A DNA stretch of 64,000 bases from Scolanthus callimorphus (Eukaryota; Cnidaria; Anthozoa; Actiniaria; Edwardsiidae): positions 14,300,372 to 14,364,371 of the forward strand of contig CM066915.1 in assembly GCA_033964015.1 (NCBI GenBank), in the 5' to 3' direction. The translations under genes and the position numbers were made by a program. Of this stretch, positions 46,101 through 58,100 are shown piece after piece (the first letter of the stretch is position 1; each line of letters starts with the position of its first letter). The notes beneath the pieces were generated by a model. It did no database searches, was not told the DNA's origin, and saw nothing but the letters and a program-made list of their open reading frames with translations.

Positions 46101-49100
46101 TTCAGATGGATTTATGTAGTTTCGGAAATCCGATGACTGATAGATAGGTTTGTTTTTGCAAAAGTTTGCTCCTTTTCGTGCAAGTTTTGTCTAGAGGGCT
46201 CTGTTTTGAGTGCTGTTTTTATTCAAGTCCGGAAGAATTTCTACTTCAGCGGCCACAAAACTGTCATGTGAAATATTCGTGAAAGGAACAAGTTAGCAGG
46301 TAAGCAAATCAATTGATCCAAATTAATTTTGTTTGGGATTAATGTTTTTTAACCCTAAAATCAGCTACTTCAAATTTAGTAGTTTGCAATTTCTCTTTTG
46401 GCGAGTAAGGTTTCCTTCGCTGCTTTCGATTTTCTTCGTATTATTTTCTCTTGCAATGCCAAGATTGCCTAAATAAAATATGAGAATCAGAAAAGACTAT
46501 GTTTTCATTATATTTTCTACGAAATAGTCAAGTTTGTTTTTGTCATTTAATTTGAAAAGGGTTTCCTTGTAAAATTTCAGTGCTGAAAATCCACCTCACA
46601 AAGCCATGTATTATTTTCCACTAGCTTTTGAAAAGTCCACTTACAGTGTAACTAAAACGGCTAAAAAGAGAGAAGAGATTTGTCAGTTCGTGTGTATATC
46701 CAGTTCTATAATTCCAACCGCATTTTATTCCCGTTCGAGCATGATTCAAGCTTAAATTTTTCTTGCAAGTTATGGGGGATTGTTGTTTGCGTGCGTTTTG
46801 TTTCCAACTTTATTTTGCGAAACTTCGTTGTTTATGTTATAAAAGCAATGGTCCATACTTAGCAGTGCGTATATCCAGTTCTGGAAGCACTTGGATAGTT
46901 GAGAGAGCACTCAGCTAGCTAGAGTCGCACTCGGCTAACGCCTCGTGCGACTCTTACGCTACCTTCGTGCTCTCTCAACTATCCGCGTGCTTCCAGAACT
47001 GGATATACGCACGCTAAGCATGGACCATTCCTTAACCTCATTAGACTTGCGTTCTTCTAGCAACTGTGTTAGGCCTGCTTCAAACGTCGATCTTTTACCG
47101 CGTCAAGTCCAATTCATTTGACTGGTTTTCTCCATTTTACAACAAAAGGAAGAATAAACAAGAAAAACAAACTTTACATTACCTTTTGCACTAGGCAAAG
47201 TGTGATCTAATCTGCAAATGAAACTTCTAATAATTGGATTCGACGCGGCAAAAATTCGACGTCTGAAACTGGCCTTAGCTATACATTCTCATGAACAATT
47301 ACCTTCATATTAAAGCCCTGGCCAAACGAAACGCGCTGCTCTGTGTTCGAAAGTGGCGTGATTTTGTCGTCATTAGTGCGCGCAAAGCACCAAAACACTC
47401 AACTTGCATCAAAACTTGCATCTCGTTTGGCCAATTCAACGCAAGCGAGCGCAAGTCTGTACAAGTCACAAATTGCGTCGACTTGCGTGAACTTGCGTTT
47501 CGTTGGGCCAAGGCTTTAGTGTAGGCTGTGTTTCATTGCAGCTCGAAGAAGGCGTTGCATTTGCACAAAAGGTGGTTGCCATGGGTGACGATAACCAGTG
47601 GGCATCTAAAGGGTACCAGGCCCTGGGAGTGGGCTATGCAATGCAGGCTGGAGAAGGTATCACTCATTGGTTTTGTGTCAGTGGATAGACTACAATGATG
47701 GACAAAACCTGCTTTATTTGCTTTATCAAAAGGCGACCCCCCTCTACCACTTCCACAATGTTAGACTCGGGGTGCTGAGGTAACGGGAGAGAAAGGAATG
47801 ACGGACGAGTTTAACGAAAAATAAGGGAACTGATTAGTGTGTCATGTTTTGTCCGCCTTGTGGTCCTAGTATAACCCTTTGTGCGCGCTTATTCACAAAC
47901 AATTGAAGGTTTCTTTTTTTGCGCCAACGGCCTCAGTCCCTGAGGATGACACATATAAACCATGCAGCAGATTCCGCATCTCTCTGAGCACACGTTACCA
48001 AATACTTCAGATAAGCCAAACATAACGCGCGAAAACACTAATTAACCAATCAAAACGCCCAGAATTGGAACGGTCACGTTCGTGGCATGCTGCTGTTTGT
48101 ACCATTATTTTTCAGAATACATTTCCACAGTTTCTTCGTTATAGTTCACAGGGCTATTTAAGAATTAGTAGAAACCCACTCGTATATTATCGCGAATCCT
48201 GCAATCTGATTGGCTCCACTATTCACTATCTATCAAGTAATACTAGAAAAATACTAGCGCCAAACGTTCTAAAACCAACAACAACTCGAAGGTAGTATGC
48301 TAGTGGGTTTCTACTAAAACAATTAGACTACTCCTTCTCGTTTTCTATGACTCAAATAGTCAACTCGCCTCGTTAACTATCTATACTCATAGAAAACTCG
48401 AACCGAAGTCTAATTAAATCAATCAGTGACCTTGCTGATCATTTCAAGATTTTCTAACAGGCTCTGTTTACCAGGTCAGCTTGCCTGTTTACTGAACCAC
48501 TCTCGGGTATCGAGCTTAAAACATTTACAGTGCTTTACTGTTTGTCTTTGATGTCTAGCAAGCCTGAGTGCTGACCGACAGAAACTAAACAAGCGTGCTG
48601 TTGATGCACTAGAGCGGTAAGTATCACGTGTTCAACTTAAGGCCCGTTTACACTTGCAATTTTTGTCGCGCAAGTTGCGGTGATTTTTTTCGCACGTACG
48701 CGTCAACTCTCACGTACGCGTCAACTCAAAATTATCAATGTAAACTAGGTGCAACTTGGCGCCATTTGCCGCATTTTTTTTTGCGTGAAACTCTTTGCAC
48801 CTTCATGCGATTTGAAGAAAAGAGAGCACAGAAATCGCACCGGGTTTGCATCTCGTTTACACATGAGAGTTGGAATTTGCAACTCGCGCGAGAAAAATCG
48901 CCGCCGACAAATGCAATAAACATCGCAAATGTAAACCGGCCTTTAGACTGTGAGCCAGCCTCTACTTTGGGCTAAAAGTCTGCAACTTGACGTCAGCGCA
49001 TTTTGGCCAAGTGCGCGCTACTTCACTTTGCTTGATAAGCATTATGGGGTCAGATTACACAGGCCAACGCACACGGGCGATTATCGTATTATTGGTCGAG

Positions 49101-52100
49101 AACCGGCGCTAAATTGGCGAGAAAACGCGCTAATGTTTACGCATCGTCATCATGTGTAGGTCTGTGTTCGACAGCTTGAACTTCCATTCGTTGCTGTCGC
49201 TATCTGATCGTTCATCAGCTCTGTCATCACTGTGTCTCCTATATCACTTAGTAGCACTACGTAGCCAAAGATGTGATAGTTACCGCCGGTTGCGTTTGAC
49301 CGTTTTACCCTAACAGTTCGCACATTATGTTTGAACATTTGAAAGTTGCGTTTCTAGGATGAAACAAGATGTTTCTATGGCGAACCAAAGAGTTCTGTCC
49401 TCTCTGATTGGTCAGTGAAAAATACACATGGCGTTTGCCCTTGGAATAATCCGATTTTTTGTCTCACAACGCAACTTTCAAACGTTCAAACGTAACGTGC
49501 GAACTGTTATGGTAAAACGGTCAAACGCAATCGGCTGTATGTACTCGGTCTCGTTTCAGAGCACTGGACCATGACCCCGATGATGCGGAGATTCTGTTTC
49601 ACTTGGCACTGGTGCAGGCTCACATCCGACAGGTAGGCCAGCGGTATGCAAGGCAATTGTATGATGGCCTAATTCCCCCCTCCCTTCGCAATGCTGGGCC
49701 ATTGGTGCTCGACGAGCCATCGGTGGACCATCGGTATTTTTCACAAATCTGCACTGACCGTGATCGCGCATGTACGCGAGGGAAGGGTGTTTTGTTTTTG
49801 TACATAATGGATACAGTTATTTCAATAAAGGTTGTGGCAGCAAACGCGGCGACACTAAGGCGACGCCTAAGTAAAACTGCGAGAGAAGAGAATCGAGAAT
49901 AAGCAACTGAGCGTGTGCTTTGAGACAAATATGTTGTTGCTTCCTTAGCACTTTACCCATATTCCCCAGCGGCCTCCAGGCGTACGTGTATATACAGGCC
50001 CTTTCGTCCTGACCGGGCTTCCTGTGCTCGTTGGGAAAGGGTCCCAAGATGCGCCACAGGAAGCCCGGTCGCAAAGTAAATGACTAGGCTGCTGTATACA
50101 CGGCGATTCTGCCGTACGCAACCCCCAAATGTAATCACGCTTGTTTAGTTGCGCTTGTAGGTATTGTTGGGGAATAGTGCCTCTATATTGTGTACCATGT
50201 AATAATTGTTACCGCCTTTACTCCTTTCCAGATAACAAGAGCGGTGAAAAACGTTCGAAGTGCTCTCAAGATTGACGGCGATAACCTGCGCTACCTTCAC
50301 TTGATGACTTTGCTGCTTTCAGCCCAGAAAAAGGTACACGGCAAACACACGGCAAAAATTTAGTGTGAAAGAGTGCGACTGTACCCTCATGTTAATTCTC
50401 ATGTATGATTTTTTAGTCGTCTTTTTAGAGTAGAGTTACCAAGAGATGTATCAGTGTTGTTCCCAACAGCGTCGGTGTGTCTATTTTTAGTAACTTATTT
50501 TCATTGTTTTTTCTGTGAGTGTTCGTTTGCTTTGTAAAGTTCCCGCTAGCCGAAGTCTAAAAACAAAACTATCAGCTATTGTAGCATTTCACCCGAATGG
50601 CTTAGAGGTGCTTATATTAGGTTTACCAGTGCCCTACAAGTTGGTGAGCTGCAATTTAATGGGTCAATTAATATTTGTTTCTAAAAATAGACACTATTCT
50701 AACGCTGATTGGGAGGGACGCTATGGAAGATTGTTAGTGTTAGTAATGGCATCTTAGTAGTATATTATGTACGGCATAGCTCTATGAGTTTTTGATGCCA
50801 CGCTGAGGTCACAATTTTAAGTTCGACTACAGTACCACGTCTTTCCCTTTAGTATACCGAGGCGTTAGATGTTTGCGAAGCTGCCTTGATGGAATACCCC
50901 GATGACTTCAGGTATGTGCGGGTTCATTTGCATGTTCTCTCAGTTCAATACCGAGGTCTAAACTTACCGATGACTTCTTGTGAACTTTTACCGTTTACTG
51001 CTCATTCCGGAAGAAAACTCAGTCGAGCAAAAAAAAAATTTATTTGTTTAGTAAAATGAAAGGCCTAACCCCATGCTATTACCAGGGGCGTACAGGGTTT
51101 TTTCGTGAGCCGTGATCGACCCTTTTTCGTTTTCGTGATCCGTGAAAATGGCCAATCTTATTTCGTGATTCGTGCCCAAGAATCGTGGCGTGACCCGTGA
51201 AAGTCGTTTTGAAATGCTCGTGAGTCGTGATTTTGAGCTGATAAGATCGTGATTTGTGATTTTTTTTTTGTCCCGGCTGAGATTCCTCAGCCAATTTTCC
51301 GTTCAGCAACTTCCGTTCAGCAACTTCGATTCATTTGCATTAAAAAATTTTGGCGCGCTTCGCGCGCATAAAGAAGCCAAACTTTCTTTTTCAGAACGCG
51401 CGCAACGAAGCGCAACTCGCCCAAAACAGCCAAAAAATTAAAGGTGTGGCGGGCAATCACTATGTTCGAAAGAACTGGCAACTTGGGTCAGCATGAGTTC
51501 GACGTTACAAGCATAGAAATTCATCATTCGGGCCGCGCTTTACGCACCTGAAGAATAATAATTACGTCATATGCGGCGCGTTTTGCGCGCATGAAGAATT
51601 TACAGGCTTTGTTTACTATATACAAAAAATGAAATGTTCGTCAACATTTTCTCTGAGCCTTGATGAAATGCGTTTATTAAAATCAGGGCGCGCTTCGCGC
51701 GCAACAAAAGAAGAACGCGATCCTCTCTGTAAAGCTACAAATCGGGGAGGGGGGATCACGAAAACTTTTAACAGCTCTGAGGGGGATCACGTAAACCATA
51801 GTACTTATAGCGTGGGGATCACTTCATTTTGACAGAGTGTATTGCCACAAATCCTCAGACCCCCCAGGCGATAAATAATGACCGGTCCCTTGTGCCATGG
51901 CAAGCAACACCAGTGAGCAGAGCGTGATCTCCCAGCATCCATTTTCGTGATCCGTGAAAGCTTACTTTCGACAGCCGTGATTCGTGATTTTTCACTTTTT
52001 GCACTCGTGATCCGTGCGGCATACCCCGCCTGTACGCCCCTCTATTACGGCAGCAGTATCTACACGTTTTGGCGTTGCGTTCCATCTCTTACATTTTGTA

Positions 52101-55100
52101 TGGGGTCTTCTTATTTGTAAAGTGACAGAATCATCTAACATTTCCGTCTTGATTGATAAAAAGGTAAGAAGTAAGACGAATCAGTCATGTTTTAAAGGCA
52201 TACATTGTTAAAGGGAGCCTGTCGCGCATGCTCCAGGAGCGATCACTGATTCATCAGCAAAACTAATTAGATCGTCCTGTCAGATAACTATTTAAGGTGC
52301 CACTCAAGGCTGAAATTTAAATGTCTTATTTGATCGCCCATACAAAATAAGGAAGAATGTCGTTTATTTTCTTAATAATAGCGGTTTTGCTTATGCAGAG
52401 GCATGCAAAAAATATAGTAAAATTTAATACGCAACGTTTCGGCGTAGCCATTACGCCATTATCAAGCCATTACAATTCTAGATACAACTGATAGTGAATA
52501 TAAAGCAGTATAAATACAATAGGTGGTAAATTACATTCATCTAGATAAACACTTTTGCGCTTATCGAGTCACTCTGCACGTTGAGAGTTGGTCGGAGCTC
52601 TCTAATCAGAAGCGTTTCCTTTATCAAGCAATCAAATTTGCTTGAGCACTTAGCTAGCACGCTAAAATTAGAGAGCAATGGCTCGGGCATAACGCCATTA
52701 TGCTCATGTGCGTAATGTTTATAAATAGAGGATGCCTTTCTTTTGTGTCCCTCCACGCGTTCATGAAGGTGGCCACGCGTATAGCCCACATAGCCTGCCT
52801 CACACAGGTTACATTCAAATTTATATACAACACATTGTTGGTTTACAATAGCGGGCTTACGTTCTGGCACTTTAAGGTCTTGATTCAGCTTTCTACTTAC
52901 AAACACGGGTTCAATAGTGGTATTTACCCTAGAGCTAAGCTTACAAAGTTGTTGCTTGACAAAATTAGCCGAAGTTTGGTCTTTAAATGGCAAAATAATT
53001 CTGACTGTTTCATTCTCCGTCCGTGCTAAAGGGGTGGGCGTGTGATCTGGACTAAGTTTAGAATTTATAAAGCGTTTGATGGTTCTGTCAACTAAATGTT
53101 GAGGGTATTTTAGCTTTATGAAAACCTCCCTAAGACGACCACATTCATCCGAGAAATGCGACCAAGAGCTTGAAATTCGGTATGCTCGATCTAACATTGT
53201 AGCAACCAAACTCTGTTTATATCGCTTGTCCACGTGACTCTGGTAGTGAAGGAGGAGCCCTGTGTTGGTAGGCTTTATATACACCCTTGTCTCGATCTTT
53301 GGAGCACGTTTCAACAGTTCCACACCCACGAATGGAAGCATCCCATCCGTCTCGACCTCCATTGTAAATCTCACTGAAGGATGGCTGTGGTTTAGAGTTT
53401 CGAGAAAGTGGTCAGCAGTTTCCTGGTCAGGCATGATAGGGGCGTTATATGAACAGATTGATGGCGTGGCAATGGGTTCCCCCTCGGACCTTTAATGGCA
53501 AACGTCTTCATGTGCCACATCGAAGAGATTCTCGAAACACAAGGGGATCTCCCGCCTTACTACCGGAGGTACGTGGATGACACGCTTACTATCATGCCTG
53601 ACCAGGAAACTGCTGACCACTTTCTCGAAACTCTAAACCACAGCCATCCTTCAGTGAGATTTACAATGGAGGTCGAGACGGATGGGATGCTTCCATTCGT
53701 GTGTGTGGAACTGTTGAATCGTGCTTCAAAGTTCTAAGTGAATCTAACTATCCCAAACAGAATTATACATAAAACATTGTTGGCCTCTTTTACCCCAGTC
53801 TTGTTGTGACGTCATTTTTTGCTCATTTGCATAAGTAAAAATCTTGAATATCTCGTGAACTAAGAGAGCTATCAACGTCAAATAGACAGCATTCTTACTT
53901 ATTTTGAATGGACGATCTAATAAGCCAATAAAATTTCAGCCTCGAGTGGCACTTTAAGAATATGTAAAATTAAAAAGAATGGTCCGATGGATAGAGAAAT
54001 AATTATAAACGATTTGTTTTCGAGGTTTTTAGCCTTCGCTGGCCATCGTTACGGGACGATAGTTCTCTGATTTGAGATGCGCAGAACAGCTGCGCAGTTG
54101 CATGACAGGCTCACTTTAAGTAATCATCCATGCAAGAAGGAACCGAAACTCGATTGTTCTACGGCATTCAGGGTTCCCCACATAAGATGTGTTCCATTCT
54201 TTTACCACAGAAAGTTGTCATGACTAGTAACATAATACAAGTGAAATAATTATTGATTTGGACTTGCTTGAGAAAATATGGCGATAATAACTCTCCAGAC
54301 CAATCAGATTAAAGAAAAACAAAGGAAAGAGAATCACTATTTTACACTAGGTTCCCCATATACGAAGTCTTTAAAAATCGTATATCCTGTATATGAGTAC
54401 CACATGTGCTTATATCTTACCATAAATCCTGAGAAAAGACTTTCTTTCATGGTAATTTGACCAATTTTTGTGTCTAAGCCAATGAAATCGCCGATATTTG
54501 GGTAGTTCTTATACGGACCATTACTTAATAAGTAAACCTCTCCCCTTACGAAATGAAAGGTACCACTCAGAAGGCATGTTCATACGTTCTTTTTTTAACC
54601 CCCTTTTGTTAGCTTACTCCTGACTAAAGTCAAGCTAGAAGAGGTTTGTCTCGGTAGCGACCAGGCCCTTATCACTTGCAAACATCTGCTTGAGACCTGG
54701 AAACAAGTGTACGACTCCGAACTAGCGGGGTAAGGGTACAATGTATAGTTTGACATTGACATTTGACATTGTTGTAGACTGGACTAGAAGGGATAGATGT
54801 TTTAAGCTCCTTTCTTTTTTGTTCTCTTTGTTAGGACCAATGAGATGAAGAGGGCTGGGTCTGGTTTGATTGACAAGGTTGTAGCGGACACAAGGAGCCT
54901 AAAGCAAATACCACTCACCGAAATCAGCAGTGACAAGGAAGAAAGTATGTACTCGCGATAAAACTACCTAGACTGCAGCCCTCGACACCGTAAACAAATC
55001 GGTCGTGTTCGCGGAAGAAGGGGTTGCTAGGACTCTACGACAAAACAAACTTGCCCTGACTTAGACCTCGCTCGGGCTTAAGGCCATCTCACACTTGGTA

Positions 55101-58100
55101 AATTTTCTTGCAACTCGCAACGCAACGATGACGAATTATAAAACAATGCGAGTTGCCGCGGGATGTCACACACTCGCAATATTTTTTGCAACATGCAATA
55201 CCAGCAATACGACTGCGATAAAATTGTAAAGTACAGCGGCTTAACCAGATACGGCTCGGTGGCGCAGTGTGTTTGTGCACGGCACACTGTGCGTACGGTC
55301 CTGAGTTCGAACCCCGGATCGACCAACCGTATCGACTTTTCTCTGTTCCGAGTAGCTTGCTTATAGCTTTGAATTCCTTTCACCTGGAGCTCTGATAAGA
55401 GAAACGGGGTAAAAGCTGTGCACCGTGGACCTCAGGTTTGTCAGTCTCATTGGAGTACTGTTACGAGTTATCCACGTAAAATATGGCCTTTTATTTATTA
55501 TTATTATTTATTAACCAAGTAAAAACATGAACGATGTGCTCTGATTGGCTAATACAGTCGAAGCTCTCTGTGCGACCGCTCTCGTAAGCGACCAGCTCCC
55601 ATAACGACCATTTTCCCGAAACCCCGTTTGAAATGTCACATAAACTCTGTTATTTCAAGCTCTCGTAAGCGACCGCCTTATCGATGCGACCAGCTCCGTT
55701 AGCGACCACAAATTGAAATAACCAACAGAGATTTTCTATTGTTTTAAAGCTCTCGTAAGCGACCACAGTACTTTTTGTCTTTAAAACATCAGTCATCACC
55801 TCATAAATATCTCAATAATCTGATCATGGCAGAGAAAGTTCTTCGTGAAGCTATCAATGTGGATCCCACTTTGCATGTTGCATGGTAAGTGACTAGTTCA
55901 ACATGGTCAATCTGGCCGACCCATCTACTAGGGTCAACCAGTTGGACTTGTTAATGGTATCAATTCAATACTTGTTCGATATTTCAGTCTCATTGGAGTA
56001 CTGTTACGAGTTATCCACGTAAAATATGGCCTTTTATTTATTATTATTATTTATTAACCAAGTAAAAACATGAACGATGTGCTCTGATTGGCTAATACAG
56101 TCGAAGCTCTCTGTGCGACCGCTCTCGTAAGCGACCAGCTCCCATAACGACCATTTTCCCGAAACCCCGTTTGAAATGTCACATAAACTCTGTTATTTCA
56201 AGCTCTCGTAAGCGACCGCCTTATCGATGCGACCAGCTCCGTTAGCGACCACAAATTGAAATAACCAACAGAGATTTTCTATTGTTTTAAAGCTCTCGTA
56301 AGCGACCACAGTACTTTTTGTCTTTAAAACATCAGTCATCACCTCATAAATATCTTAACTGATACAAGCTGCACCGGTGAAATGCTAATTTCTATGTACA
56401 TATTTGCGGTTATCTATTCTTAATTAAAGTCGGGAAATAAATCAAACTATTTTTAAGCATTAGTATCACATGGTTTTTTCTAGATTTATTGTACTAAGCT
56501 CTCGTAAGCGACCAACACCTATTGTTTAAGTAGGAAGCTGCTTGGTGGTCGCTTACGAGAGCCGTTCTCGTAAGCGACCAGCTCCGATAACGACCGCAAT
56601 TTTCAGTTCCCGAGGTGGTCGCTTACGAGAGCTTCGACTGTAAGAAGAAAACATTGCCTCGCGAGTGAGTTGCAGAGACATGTCACACGCAGCAATTTTG
56701 CTCGCAATGTTGCGAAAAGTAGAAATCAAATCTACTTTTTCTGCAACTCGCAACGCAACATTTATCCTCGTGTGACATAGCCTCTAGTCAAACCGGCAAG
56801 CAACACAAAGAGAGTCCGCGTGATCGGACCCGACCTATCAACCCTAGCTCTATGATTCATTTTAAAACATTTTGGGTGCCAAGGACCTATTGTCTAATCA
56901 CTGAAAGTCTCAAGCAGGGAATTGTGTGAGTCTCAAGCAGGGAATTGTGTGAGTCTCAAGCAGGGAATTATGTGGGGTGGGAATTAATGGGCCCGCGTGC
57001 ATCCCTAAATTGACGTCATTTTACTGAAACAGTCATTTATCGTCGTTTATCCATCATTTATGTTGTTTCCCCGGTAGACCCCGGCAGTAACTCCATAGCA
57101 GCGTCAGTACGGCTGGAACGAGCCTTGTCAGATGAGGCAGCTTCTGTTTCCGTGGGCAGACTCAGCGTGTCGGCAGTGCTGGCTTTGCAGTCCAAAATAT
57201 GGCTTGCGATCGGTAAGATTTGTTTTCTGACCAATGATGTGACAGAGTCTAGTTGTTCAAAACTAGTTGTTCAGTCCGGATACACCTATTTCAGTAAAAG
57301 GTTGCATCGACTGCAACTGGTGCGACATGGGAGAAATTCAGACGAACGAAACTCTCGTGTTAACCCAGTACAAAGTATTGAACAATCATCTGGCATCTGG
57401 TTATTTGTACTAAAAATCAGTGACCATGATTCTGTTTTGGTATAAGCTATAGTTGAAAATGAAGTTCCATTTTGACCATTTTATAATAATGTACATACGG
57501 GAATGTATGAGTGACTATTTATTGTGCTTTTCAGCGGACGTGTTCATGGGTTCTGATAAAGATGCGGAAGCAAGCGCGTGTATCCAAGAAGCCAACCTCA
57601 TCTTTCCACTTTCTCCCGACGTACTTTACCAGGTCAGACTTTGTTCAGACTTTGTCGTGTTTGTTCGTATTTTTATTGTAGACATTGTGCCTCCTGCTGT
57701 CAGTGTTGGCACTCAGCTTCCTGTTCTAAGCTTCCTGTGCCATATTCTTGGTTTTCACTTGTCACGTGACGAAATTTATTTCTCTAAATTAACTTCTAAA
57801 CACTGGATGGCTAATAGAATTATAAAGAATATACAAAATTATGTTTCCTGGGTAAATTTTAGGCCGATTGGTCACTTTCCGAGCGAGATATTAGCAAGTG
57901 AATGTGCGCCATTTTGTACAGTAATTGTATGGAGCCGCCATGTTGGAGCCCCAGCAGAGGGGCTCCATAATGGCGGCCAATTAATCGGGTCTCCAAAACG
58001 GCGCTATTTTCAATCCAAATTATAAGAATAGTATCAGAATGGTAAAATATGAACTTTTATAACATACTGACGTGCCAAAAAGGTAAGAACGGTGCAAATC

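Larger units (their letters stand above)
52209..54119. mobile_element. TIR element that received a Penelope-like insertion
   Basis: TAAAGGGAGCCTGTCGCGCATGC at the left faces GCATGACAGGCTCACTTTAA at the right. A second inverted pair inside (TTAAGGTGCCACTCAAGGCT at 52,291 and AGCCTCGAGTGGCACTTTAA near 53,956) supports one element around the Penelope-like copy. Confidence 0.6.

Noticed and set aside
49556..49928. Minus-strand frames of 71-102 codons over TTC7 exon 13
   Set aside because: Antisense shadows of the exon and of the adjoining repeat.
52700..53029. 109-codon plus-strand frame
   Set aside because: Antisense to the Penelope-like coding frame.
55811..55885. A true alternative exon of TTC7
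   Set aside because: It lacks the acceptor and first 18 bases of exon 21 and would place residues out of order; treated as a pseudo-copy.
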